A stretch of DNA of 6,976 nt from Reyranella sp. (GTDB taxonomy: Bacteria > Pseudomonadota > Alphaproteobacteria > Reyranellales > Reyranellaceae), in assembly GCA_021732965.1 (NCBI GenBank), contig JAKFVZ010000485.1:1-6976 (forward strand), given 5' to 3'. Below the pieces are notes generated by a model. It did not search any database and was not told the DNA's origin. It saw nothing but the letters and a program-made list of their open reading frames with translations. Position 1 is the first letter of the stretch; the number at the start of each line of letters is the position of its first letter. Position numbers and translations under genes: made by a program. Of the stretch, positions 1 to 6,447 are shown piece after piece.

Positions 1-2
1 CC

Positions 3-686
3 ATGGGCTACTCCGGCAAGTTCCTCGAAGCCTTCATCACCGAGCCCGCGACATTTCCCAATCCCACGGTCGTGCCGGCGGACCAGATCGTCGAGGCCGA
101 CACGTCGCGCATGGCCTGGGGGCATCCGGTGCACGACCGTCCGATCGATGCGGGCTTCTGGTATCAGGATCCGCTGTCGCTGGGTGCGCTCTACCGCAAG
201 CTGGTCGACGATCTGCCGGGCGGTCCCGTGACGTCGCCGTCGCCGGTCCATGTGCGGGACCTCGAGATCGAGAGCCCCAGCGGGCATCTCGCGGTCGGGC
301 ACATCATCGCGACCGATCCGCAGGGCCAGTCTCTTCTGCCGAAGAGTCCAACGGCTCGCGCCACCGTTGCCGATCTCGCGAAGGGCGACGTTGTGGTCCA
401 TCGCATCATTCGCGGGACCGCGGCGTTCAGGGATCGCGCGGGCAAGCTGCTCGAGCTTGCCACCGGCGATACGGTGACCGCAGGCGGGGGCGCTCTCGAC
501 CTCGTCGACATCGGCGAGAACACGCAGATCCTGCGACTCGGGCTGCTGAAGGGAATCGACAACCTGCGCAAATGGACGCCGACGCAGCGCGACGAGATCG
601 ATGGTCTCGCCGGCCAGATCATCACCGCGCAATGTCTGCGTCCGCTGCGGATCGGCGGTCCGCCGGTCGGCTATCTTTACGAGTAG
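3..686 (+). CDS. Hypothetical protein, possibly 5'-truncated by the window edge
   Basis: I do not recognise this gene. The frame is open from the window edge to a TAG at 684-686. The ATG at 3 gives 227 residues, but no upstream sequence is available to judge a ribosome site, so the true start may lie outside the window. There is no signal peptide, membrane segment or clear motif. Residues about 125-185 alternate short hydrophobic stretches with Gly/Asp turns (GTAAFRDRAGKLLELATGD), which loosely resembles a cupin-like beta-barrel of the AraC-sensor type, but no helix-turn-helix follows, so this is a guess. Codon use with G/C at third positions supports real coding. The following gene has its own promoter and riboswitch, so this ORF is probably the end of a separate transcription unit. 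Confidence 0.6.
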   Translation: MGYSGKFLEAFITEPATFPNPTVVPADQIVEADTSRMAWGHPVHDRPIDAGFWYQDPLSLGALYRKLVDDLPGGPVTSPSPVHVRDLEIESPSGHLAVGHIIATDPQGQSLLPKSPTARATVADLAKGDVVVHRIIRGTAAFRDRAGKLLELATGDTVTAGGGALDLVDIGENTQILRLGLLKGIDNLRKWTPTQRDEIDGLAGQIITAQCLRPLRIGGPPVGYLYE

Positions 687-713
687 ACCGCGCGTGCCGC
701 GACCAATTGCGGC

Positions 714-729
714 AGAACGTTGACGTTCT
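714..729. promoter_or_regulatory. Perfect inverted repeat over the btuB -35 box (candidate operator)
   Basis: AGAACGT-TG-ACGTTCT is a perfect 7-bp inverted repeat with a 2-nt centre. It contains the whole -35 hexamer (720-725) of the promoter that would drive the riboswitch and btuB. A site here could be bound by a dimeric repressor that blocks RNA polymerase. It is not the alphaproteobacterial LexA box, which is a direct repeat of GTTC/GAAC with 7 nt spacing. There is no T-tract, so it is not an intrinsic terminator of the upstream ORF. The protein that would bind it is unknown. Confidence 0.35.
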
Positions 730-748
730 ACAGGCGCGAAGAGATAAT
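720..748 (+). promoter_or_regulatory. Sigma70-type promoter for the riboswitch-btuB transcript
   Basis: TTGACG (720-725) is separated by 17 nt from GATAAT (743-748). Each hexamer is 5/6 to the sigma70 consensus and the spacing is optimal. The predicted transcription start, about 7 nt after the -10 box, is near 755. That coincides with the first base of the outer P1 helix of the cobalamin riboswitch, which is independent support that this is the real promoter. Confidence 0.7.
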
Positions 749-754
749 AGCGAC

Positions 755-930
755 ATTGCCGGTCCTCCCTAACAGGAGGCCAAGAGGGAACGCCGTGATG
801 TCCGTCCGGACAAATCGGCGGCTGTACCCGCAGCTGTGAGCGGTTAGCGACTGTCCAACAAGCCACTGAACTTCGGTTCGGGAAGGCGGGCAGGAGCGGC
901 GATCCGCGAGCCAGAAGACCTGCCGGCGAT
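755..930 (+). promoter_or_regulatory. Cobalamin riboswitch (aptamer)
   Basis: This is a cis-acting RNA that binds adenosylcobalamin or a related corrinoid and lowers expression of the downstream gene. The conserved blocks occur in the expected order: AGAGGGAAC (784-792), CGCCG pairing with CGGCG, the CCCGCAGCTGTGAGCGG core (827-843), AGCCACTG (870-877), GGGAAGGCG, and GCGAGCCAGAAGACCTGCC (906-924). Visible helices are P1 (755-760 with 925-930, one G-U pair), a CCTCC/GGAGG hairpin (764-768 with 775-779), and GGCAGG (888-893) with CCTGCC (919-924). Exact boundaries are approximate. Its place directly before a btuB-type receptor is the classic arrangement for B12-repressed corrinoid uptake. Confidence 0.93.
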
Positions 931-966
931 AGCGTCGCTCTTCCGATGGACGGGATGTTCCAACGG

Positions 967-1021
967 GACGGTCAACCGAGCGGTGACGCGCTGTTTGCGT
1001 GGCTGCTTTTGGGGGACCGTC
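967..1021 (+). promoter_or_regulatory. Candidate ribosome-site-sequestering helix (riboswitch expression platform)
   Basis: GACGGTC (967-973) is perfectly complementary to GACCGTC (1015-1021). The right arm overlaps the end of the Shine-Dalgarno-like GGGGG (1011-1015) and reaches to 3 nt from the btuB ATG at 1024. A smaller hairpin (ACGC 986-989 with GCGT 997-1000) fits inside the loop. There is no run of T after the stem, so translational rather than transcriptional control is the better reading. This is inferred from base pairing only; the switch between ligand-bound and free states was not modelled. Confidence 0.45.
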
Positions 1022-1023
1022 TG

Positions 1024-2940
1024 ATGACGCCGTTTCGTCGTACTGCTTTGTTCTTCGCGCTTCTGGCTCCGTCCGGGGCGATGGCCCAGACCGAACCGGC
1101 GGGCATGATGCCCACCACGGTCGTGACCGCCGATCGTTTTCCGACCGATCCCGACAAGGTGACGTCAAGCTACACCGTCGTCATGCAGGAGGAGATGCAG
1201 CGCCGGCAGCTTCGCACCGCGGGCGAGGTGCTGAAGACCGTGCCCGGCGTCTCCGTTCAGCAGTCCGGCGGACCGGGCGCGCAGACCTCGGTCTTCGTGC
1301 GCGGCTCGAACTCCAACCATGTACTGGTGCTGGTCGACGGCATCACCGTGAATGATCCGTCGAGCGCCAACGGTGCGCCGGACTTCGCCCATCTGCTGAC
1401 CGAGAACCTCGACCGCATCGAGATCGTGCGCGGCCCGATGTCGACGATGTACGGCAGCCAGGCGATCGGCGGCGTCATCAACCTCGTCACCAAGGCCGGC
1501 CAGGGCAAGTTGAACGGCGCGGCCTTTACCGAACTCGGCACGCGGCTGCAGAGCAACAGCGGCGCCTACGTGCGCGGCAGCGAGGGCAAGTTCAACTACA
1601 ACCTGACCTTTGCCGGCACGTTCAGCCCCAACGACACGCCGGTTCCGGCTCGCTTCACGCCGAACGGCGGCTTCGTCGACATCGATCCGTACCGCAACAT
1701 CACCCTCGCGGCGCGCCTGGGCTACGAGATCAGCGACAACACGCAGTTCAACTTCTTCGCCCGCTACATCGACACCAAGCTGAACTACGACCAGGTCGGC
1801 CAGGAAGACCCGATGGCCAACGGCTACACCTCGCAGTTCTTCACGCGCGGCGAGATCGAGGGCAACTACTTCGACGGCCGCTGGAAGCCGGTCGTCGGCA
1901 TCAACTACAGCACCATCACGCGGCACGACCTCGACTATGCCAGCCCGCAGAACCCGTTTCCGTTCAACACCGACAGCTGGTTCAACGGCCGACGCCTACA
2001 GGCCGATTTCAAGAACCTGATCAAGGTCAGCGATCAGATCGAGGTCGTGGGCGGCGTCGATTACGACCGGCAGTGGGCCTACAGCAACACGATCGGCACG
2101 TTCACCCCGTTCACGCAGGCATGGGGTACGATGGCCCAGACCGGTCTCTATGGCCAGTTGCGCCTCAACCCGTTCGAGGGATTCAACCTCAACGTCGGCG
2201 GCCGCGTCGACCTCAACGACACGTTCGGCACCGTGGGCACATGGCGTGCCGGCGCGTCCTACCTGTGGGCGCCGACCGACACCAAGATCAAGGCGTCCTA
2301 CGGCACCGCCTTCAAGGCGCCGTCGCTGTTCGAACTCTACGGCCCCGGCCCGTTCTGCGGCGGCAACATCAACCTTCAGCCCGAGTACAGCCGGGGCTAC
2401 GAGGTCGGTGTCGAGCAGGACCTGTTCGATCGCAAGGTGAAGGCGGGCGTCACCTACTTCTTCAACACCTATCAGAACCTCATCCAGTGCGCGCCGCCGA
2501 CCTTCGCCCTGATGCAGAATGTCGCCAACGCGCAAAGCGAGGGCTTCGAGGCCTTCGTCCAGATCAGCCCGGTGAAGTGGTTCGACCTGTACTTCGACTA
2601 TACCCAGACGATCGCCCGTAATGTCGACGGCAACGTGCCGCTGGTGCGCCGGCCGGGCGACATCTTCAACATTCGCGCCCAGTTTCGTCCGTGGGAGAAC
2701 ACGCTGTTCGGCATCGGCGTGCTGCAGGTCAACAGCCGCTACGACATCAACGCTACCACCGGCGCGCTGATGATCCCGTCGCCCTATACGCTGGTGCGCA
2801 TCACCGCGCAGTGGGACGTGATCCCGTCCGTCCAGCTCTTCGCGCGCGCCGAGAACGTGCTGAACCAGGTGTACGAGGAGCCGGAAGGCTTTCAGGCACC
2901 GTACTTCCAGGCCTTCTTCGGCGTGAAGGCGAAGTTCTGA
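1024..2940 (+). CDS. btuB: BtuB-like TonB-dependent outer-membrane receptor for cobalamin/corrinoids
   Basis: This outer-membrane beta-barrel imports cobalamin (or a related corrinoid) using energy from TonB-ExbBD. It has 638 residues, against 614 for the E. coli BtuB precursor. A signal peptide covers residues 1-21 (basic MTPFRR, hydrophobic core, AMA|QT cleavage). A BtuB-like TonB box, TTVVTADRF, lies at 31-39. The plug domain (about 45-160) carries PGVSVQQSGG, VFVRGSNSNHVLVLVDG and the IEIVRGPMSTMYGSQAIGGVINLVT signature. The barrel includes a BtuB-type KAPSLFELYG segment and ends in a terminal Phe (GVKAKF), as expected for BAM recognition. The ATG at 1024 is chosen because it directly precedes the signal peptide and follows GGGGG at 1011-1015; the upstream in-frame ATG at 946 has no such site and would bury the signal peptide. 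Expression is probably repressed by B12 through the upstream riboswitch. The cobalamin specificity is inferred from that riboswitch and the TonB box. Confidence 0.92.
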   Translation: MTPFRRTALFFALLAPSGAMAQTEPAGMMPTTVVTADRFPTDPDKVTSSYTVVMQEEMQRRQLRTAGEVLKTVPGVSVQQSGGPGAQTSVFVRGSNSNHVLVLVDGITVNDPSSANGAPDFAHLLTENLDRIEIVRGPMSTMYGSQAIGGVINLVTKAGQGKLNGAAFTELGTRLQSNSGAYVRGSEGKFNYNLTFAGTFSPNDTPVPARFTPNGGFVDIDPYRNITLAARLGYEISDNTQFNFFARYIDTKLNYDQVGQEDPMANGYTSQFFTRGEIEGNYFDGRWKPVVGINYSTITRHDLDYASPQNPFPFNTDSWFNGRRLQADFKNLIKVSDQIEVVGGVDYDRQWAYSNTIGTFTPFTQAWGTMAQTGLYGQLRLNPFEGFNLNVGGRVDLNDTFGTVGTWRAGASYLWAPTDTKIKASYGTAFKAPSLFELYGPGPFCGGNINLQPEYSRGYEVGVEQDLFDRKVKAGVTYFFNTYQNLIQCAPPTFALMQNVANAQSEGFEAFVQISPVKWFDLYFDYTQTIARNVDGNVPLVRRPGDIFNIRAQFRPWENTLFGIGVLQVNSRYDINATTGALMIPSPYTLVRITAQWDVIPSVQLFARAENVLNQVYEEPEGFQAPYFQAFFGVKAKF

Positions 2941-2967
2941 GGTCGTTGCGTCCTAGTCGCTGACCTC
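2939..2967. terminator. Weak candidate hairpin between convergent btuB and nikC
   Basis: GAGGTC (2939-2944) can pair with GACCTC (2962-2967), with a small GCG/CGC stem inside, in the 31-base gap between the convergent stop codons of btuB and nikC. Its position suits a bidirectional terminator, but the stem is short, the loop is long, and neither side has a convincing T-tract (only TCTCC follows on the plus strand). Rho-dependent termination is equally possible. Confidence 0.25.
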
Positions 2968-2971
2968 TCCT

Positions 2972-3769
2972 TCATCGGGAAAGACCATCGCTCGTATCCG
3001 CCAATAAGGCGACCAGGGCGGAGGTTGCACACAGGGCCAGCGTCGGGAAGGTCCATAGCCACCAGCCATGCGTCAGGAACGCGAAGCCGGTGGCGATGAG
3101 ATGACCCCAGCTGGTGAGATGCGGGTCGCCGAGGCCGACGAAAGCGAGCGCGGCTTCGGCCAGGATTGCGCCACCGAATACGATGCCTGCGGCGGACAGC
3201 GCCGCCGGCGCGGTGTGCGGCAGGATGTGACGCAGCGCGAGGGAGAGTGGGGGCGTGCCGACCGCGACGGCGGCCCGCACGAAGTCCGCGCCTCGCAACG
3301 TCCGCGTCTCGGCCCTCACCAGCCGGGCGATGACGGGCCAGCGCGTCAGGCCCAGGACCAGCGCGAGGTTCAGGGCCGAGCCGCCGAAGAGGGTGGCGAC
3401 CAGGATGGCGAACAGGAGCGCTGGCAGGCTGAGCACGATGTCGGCCGTGCGCATCAGCAGCTCGTCGAGCCAGCGCGGTCCGAGGCCCGCGGCCGTCCCG
3501 ACGATGCAGCCGATACCGAGGGCGAGCACCGTCGTCAGGCCCGCGACCAGCAGCGAGGTGCGGCCGCCCTGCGCCAGCTCTTCGAGCAGGTCGCGGCCCA
3601 AATCGTCGGTCCCCAACAGATGCTTGGGCGAGGGTGGCAGGAAAGGCTGCGTCATCGGCAGCGTGGCGAGCGTGCCCGGCGGCGCCAGCACGAGGCACAG
3701 GACATAGAGGAGAACGAGTGCTGCGAGCAGCAGGACACGGGATCGCGAAGGAACGAGCGAGCCGGTCAT
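2972..3769 (-). CDS. nikC: ABC importer permease, NikC/DppC type
   Basis: This is an inner-membrane permease subunit of a peptide/nickel-family ABC importer and would pair with the NikB-type permease. It has 265 residues, a usual length for the family. A first membrane helix (12-30) is followed by the DppC/NikC signature LLGTDDLGRD (51-60) and GGRTSLL (68-74), then further helices. The cytoplasmic EAA-type loop that docks on the ATPase lies at about 161-188 (ADFVRAAVAVG, ALRHILPH). The start is the ATG at 3767-3769, which overlaps the nikB TGA by 4 nt and has GAGG 7 nt upstream, a sign of translational coupling. A longer reading starting at 3802 would overlap nikB by more and lacks support. 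No ATPase gene follows; btuB converges 31 bases away. The family is certain from motifs. The nickel substrate is inferred from nikR next to the operon; a dipeptide or other metal-chelate importer is the alternative. Confidence 0.88.
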   Translation of the reverse strand: MTGSLVPSRSRVLLLAALVLLYVLCLVLAPPGTLATLPMTQPFLPPSPKHLLGTDDLGRDLLEELAQGGRTSLLVAGLTTVLALGIGCIVGTAAGLGPRWLDELLMRTADIVLSLPALLFAILVATLFGGSALNLALVLGLTRWPVIARLVRAETRTLRGADFVRAAVAVGTPPLSLALRHILPHTAPAALSAAGIVFGGAILAEAALAFVGLGDPHLTSWGHLIATGFAFLTHGWWLWTFPTLALCATSALVALLADTSDGLSR

Positions 3770-4725
3770 GTGTCGGCCTCGTCGAGGCGCGGATCGAGCC
3801 ACCGCAGCAGCATGTCAACCGCCAGGTTAGTTGCCACCACCACCGCCGTGGTGAACAGGACGATGCCGATCACCACCGGATGATCGCGCGCGATCGCCGA
3901 GGTGACGATGAGCCGTCCGAGGCCGGGCAGGGCGAACAGGGTCTCGACCACGACGGCGCCCGCGACGAAGCCTCCGAGCCGGGCGCCGAACAGCGTGGCG
4001 ATGCCCGGTATCGCATTGGGCAGCGCATGGCGCCGCCGTACACCGGCCTGCGTCAGGCCCTTGGCGGCGGCGGTCACGGTGTAGGGTCGAGCCAGCTCGC
4101 GGGCGACGCGCGCGCGCGTCAGCAGCGCCATGAAGGCGATATGGTGCAGCGCCAGGGTCAGCACCGGCAGGACGAGATGCCGTGCCATGTCGAGAAGCCG
4201 TGCCGCACCGGTGGCGGCGCTGCGCGCATCAACCAGGCCCTGTACGGGCAACAGGCCGAGGCCGAGTGCCAGCACGATCACCAGCGCCTGTCCCACAATG
4301 TAGCTCGGCAGCGCATGCAGCGCGGCCATCGCGGCGACGAAGCCATGGCCCGGCCGGTCTTGCGTCGGGATCCGTGCAAGACCGAGCGCAATGCCTGCCA
4401 GGGCCGAGAAGAGAATGGCCGGTGCCACCAGGGCCAGAGTCACCGGCAGCCGTTCGAGGATCAGGGAAAGCACGGGCTGCTGGCTGCGATAGGAGTAGCC
4501 GAGGTCGCCGCGCAAAATGTTCAGCAGCCAGTTGGCGTAGATCTCAGGCAGCGGGCGGTCGAGCCCGTAAAGCTTCTGGATTTCCTCGAGATATCCCGGC
4601 GCGCCGGATTCACCGCCCAGCGCGATGGCCGGTCCGCCCGGCGCAAGATGGACCAGCACGAAGGCAAGTGTCGCCGCCAGCCACACCGAGGCGATCAGGA
4701 ACGAACAGCGCCAGAGAAGGCGCAT
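3766..4725 (-). CDS. nikB: ABC importer permease, NikB/DppB type
   Basis: This is the first inner-membrane permease subunit of the peptide/nickel importer. It has 319 residues. An N-terminal membrane helix (about 9-28) leads into the hallmark HLAPGGPA (26-33). Next come YGLDRPLPEIYANWLLNILRG (53-73) and DLGYSYRS, the usual DppB periplasmic region. The EAA-type loop (RPYTVTAAAKGL, then RRRHALPNAIPG) and the family's C-terminal ETLFALPGLGRLIVTSAIARD block are intact. The start is the ATG at 4723-4725, only 7 bases after the binding-protein stop. No clear Shine-Dalgarno is seen, so translation probably depends on ribosomes finishing the upstream gene. The in-frame TAG in that gene could therefore reduce nikBC expression by polarity. 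The long in-frame N-terminal extension back to 4890 is not family-like and is rejected. Confidence 0.88.
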   Translation of the reverse strand: MRLLWRCSFLIASVWLAATLAFVLVHLAPGGPAIALGGESGAPGYLEEIQKLYGLDRPLPEIYANWLLNILRGDLGYSYRSQQPVLSLILERLPVTLALVAPAILFSALAGIALGLARIPTQDRPGHGFVAAMAALHALPSYIVGQALVIVLALGLGLLPVQGLVDARSAATGAARLLDMARHLVLPVLTLALHHIAFMALLTRARVARELARPYTVTAAAKGLTQAGVRRRHALPNAIPGIATLFGARLGGFVAGAVVVETLFALPGLGRLIVTSAIARDHPVVIGIVLFTTAVVVATNLAVDMLLRWLDPRLDEADT

Positions 4726-4732
4726 TGCGGGA

Positions 4733-6304
4733 TCAACGCGCCGGCGCGGCGCGCTCCGCGAACTGGCCGCTCCACGGCGCGAAATCGACGAAAGCGCTGC
4801 GCCAGGCCGAGGTGAAATCCGTCTCGACCAGCCACCAGTAGGGCAGGTCGTGCGCCACGATCCGCTCCATCGCCCGATAGGCCTCGCCACGCTTCGCCGT
4901 GTCGACCGACGAGCCGGCCTCGTCGAACAGCCTGTCGACGTCGGCGTTGCGGTACGCCGCGGCGTTGGAGAAGGGGACGTTCCCGACGGCGCTCGAATGA
5001 TACATGCGGCGCACGCCGATCTCGGGATCGACGCCGTTGCAGTAGGAGATCAGCGCCAGGTCGAAGTCGCGCTGGGTGAACACCGCCGTCGCGAAGGCGG
5101 CGGGATCGAGCGGCTTCAGGCGCAGCACGATGCCGACCTGCGCGAGCTGCTGGCGCATCAGTTCGGCGTAGCGTGCGAAGGCGGGGAACGTGAGCAGGTC
5201 GAAGGTCGCGCGTTCGCCGCCGCCCTAACCGCCGGTGCCGCGCGGCAGCTTCGCCTGGTCGAGCAGACCATTGGCCTTGGCCGGATCGAGATCGTACGCC
5301 TGCAGCGCGTCGGGCAGGGTCGCCCAGCGGATGGCGGAATGGATCGGCGCCTGCACGACCCGGCCCTGCCCGAATTGCACGAGGTCGAGCATCTGGCGGC
5401 GGTCGAGCGCGTGGGCGAAGGCCTGTCGCACCGGTAGCGCCGCCAGCGCGGGCCGCTGCAGGTTGAAGGCGAGCGTCATGATGCAGTTGGCCCCGCCTGG
5501 CCCGGCAGTCGTCTCGGCGAGCGTGGCCTTGCCCTTGAGGCGCGCCACGTCCGCCGGCGCCACGCGGCCGAGATAGTCGACTTCGCCGTTGGCCAGAGCC
5601 GCGATCTGCGTGGCGGTCTCGGGAATCACACGGAAGACCAGCCGGTCGAGTTTCGGCAGGCCCGGCTTGAAGTAGGATGAATTGCGCACCAGCACGATGC
5701 TCTCGTCGCGCCGGTAGCTTTCGAAACGAAAGGCGCCGGTGCCGACCGGACGGGCATTGGCCTCGTTGCGGTTGGGATCGGTGCCGGCATAGAGGTGGCG
5801 CGGCAGGATCGGCGCCTCGGTAACGTCGAGCTGCCGCAGCAGCGCGGGATGCGGGCGCCTCAGCCTGAAGATGACGGTGTTCGCATCGGGCGCTTCGATG
5901 GACTCCACGGCCGGCGCGAGGCCGGCGCGCGCGCGGGCATGGAACCGGAACAGCACCTCCTCGAAGGTGAACTTCACGTCCTGGGCGGTAAATGGTTTGC
6001 CGTCATGCCACGTCACGCCCGCCGCCAGGGTGAAGCGGACCTCGCGCCCGTCCTCGGCCACCGACCAGCTGGTGGCGAGATCGGGCCGGACCGTGCCGTC
6101 GCGATCCAGTGAAACTAGACCGTTGAAGATCGAGTCGGCCACCGCATGCACCGGGCTGGCGGTCGAGATGGCCGGATTGAGATGGCCGGGATCGCTGCTC
6201 ACCGCGACGATGACTGTCCGTCCATCCTGGGCCTCGGCCGCGCCGAGCGGGAGCGACAGAGATACGAGGAGCACGAGAAGCGTTCGTAAGCGGAAAATCA
6301 TCAT
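4733..6304 (-). pseudogene. nikA: Family 5 periplasmic binding protein (NikA/DppA type) with in-frame TAG
   Basis: This is the periplasmic solute-binding subunit that would deliver the substrate, probably a nickel complex, to NikBC. A signal peptide spans 1-25 (MMIFRLR, hydrophobic core, AEA|QD). SBP family 5 features follow: DPGHLNPAIST, IFNGLVSLDRDGTVRPDLATSW, FTLAAGVTWHDGKPFTAQDVKFTFE, PVGTGAFRFESYRRDESIVLVRN and VRQAFAHALDRRQM. Codon 360 is TAG (5225-5227). The same frame then continues without a shift (GGGERATFDLLTF, QLAQVGI, FDLALISYCNGVDPEIGVRRM) to a TGA at 4733-4735. The full frame is 523 codons, normal for the family, so one substitution separates it from an intact gene. As written it makes 359 residues (5225-6304) and lacks the last 163, which complete the fold; the remnant is 4733-5224. 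ATGs at 6304 and 6301 are both possible starts; GAGAA upstream suits the second slightly better. It may be a pseudogene, a sequencing error, or a readthrough gene. Confidence 0.85.
5225..5227 (-). other. In-frame amber codon interrupting the nikA-like gene
   Basis: On the minus strand the codons read GGC ACC GGC GGT TAG GGC GGC GGC GAA, so the stop sits in a Gly-rich linker with homologous coding on both sides in the same frame. The neighbouring genes end in TGA and the ORF at 3-686 ends in TAG, so TAG still appears to be used as a stop here and a genome-wide reassignment is not suggested. Any of CAG, AAG, GAG, TGG or similar could be the ancestral codon. Confidence 0.9.
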
Positions 6305-6313
6305 TTCTCATAC
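6286..6313 (-). promoter_or_regulatory. Second candidate NikR operator, overlapping the nikA start
   Basis: On the minus strand this reads GTATGA (6308-6313), 16 nt, then GCTTAC (6286-6291), against the E. coli NikR operator GTATGA-N16-TCATAC. One half is 6/6 and the other 4/6, with exact spacing. It covers both possible nikA start codons, so a bound NikR tetramer would block transcription start or early elongation. It is weaker evidence than a site in a normal promoter position and could be chance. Confidence 0.4.
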
Positions 6314-6335
6314 GATGCGGGCCGGCGCCGGACAA
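6307..6335 (-). promoter_or_regulatory. Weak candidate nikABC promoter
   Basis: On the minus strand TTGTCC (6330-6335) and TATGAG (6307-6312) are 17 nt apart, each 4/6 to the sigma70 consensus. The predicted start near 6300 would fall on the tandem ATGs and give a leaderless or nearly leaderless mRNA. The -10 box lies inside the perfect GTATGA half-site, which would allow direct repression by NikR. An upstream promoter near the 6390-6417 site is the alternative. Confidence 0.25.
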
Positions 6336-6377
6336 GGAGCGGGGGCGGTATTCCTCGGCACCGGCCGGTGGAGGCGC

Positions 6378-6403
6378 GAGACGGTTTTCGTATCCGCCGT
6401 CTC
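6378..6403. repeat. Inverted repeat GAGACGG-N12-CCGTCTC in the nikA-nikR intergenic region
   Basis: A perfect 7-bp inverted repeat (6378-6384 with 6397-6403) lies between the divergent genes and overlaps the left part of the 6390-6417 operator candidate. It could form a hairpin in either transcript's leader or be a separate protein site. There is no T-tract. A neighbouring 12-bp palindrome, CACCGGCCGGTG, lies at 6359-6370; in DNA this GC-rich, either could occur by chance. Confidence 0.3.
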
Positions 6404-6417
6404 CAAATGCGGCATAC
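6390..6417 (+). promoter_or_regulatory. Candidate NikR operator between nikA and nikR
   Basis: GTATCC (6390-6395), 16 nt, then GCATAC (6412-6417) reproduces the GTATGA-N16-TCATAC architecture of the E. coli NikR operator: 28 bp in total, outer GTAT and CATAC conserved, 9 of 12 half-site bases matching. It sits 30 bases before the nikR start and about 85 bases before nikA, where one bound tetramer could control both divergent genes. The operator consensus is established knowledge; that this site is bound is inference. Confidence 0.55.
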
Positions 6418-6447
6418 TTCGCGCCGCAGCGGCAGAAGGAGGTTTGG

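Noticed and set aside
714..728. LexA (SOS) box in the btuB promoter
   Set aside because: The GAAC and GTTC elements are inverted with a 6-nt spacer, whereas the alphaproteobacterial LexA site is a direct repeat with 7 nt between elements.
946..1023. Upstream ATG that would lengthen btuB by 26 residues
   Set aside because: It has no ribosome site, lies just after the riboswitch P1 helix, and would put non-secretory sequence before a clear signal peptide.
1165..1926. Minus-strand open frame of 253 codons within btuB
   Set aside because: It is antisense to the receptor plug domain, and its low-complexity Ala/Val/Arg composition shows no family features.
2892..3818. Minus-strand open frame of 308 codons overlapping nikC
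   Set aside because: It is the shifted frame of nikC; the frame with LLGTDDLGRD and the EAA-type loop is the real one.
3634..4815. Plus-strand open frame of 393 codons
   Set aside because: It is antisense to the nikB and nikC genes, and its product is rich in Arg, Gln, Gly and His with no domain or signal. This is the usual mirror frame of high-GC genes.
4733..5158. Independent 141-residue gene starting at the ATG at 5156-5158
   Set aside because: No ribosome site precedes it, and the frame continues upstream to the TAG with SBP-like codons, so it is the C-terminal remnant of the binding protein.
5225..5227. Genome-wide reassignment of TAG to an amino acid
   Set aside because: The ORF at 3-686 appears to end in TAG, the other genes end in TGA, and only one internal TAG is seen; a local mutation or error is simpler.
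4625..5437. Plus-strand open frame of 270 codons opposite the nikA/nikB junction
   Set aside because: It is antisense to conserved SBP and permease codons, with no recognisable motif or ribosome site.
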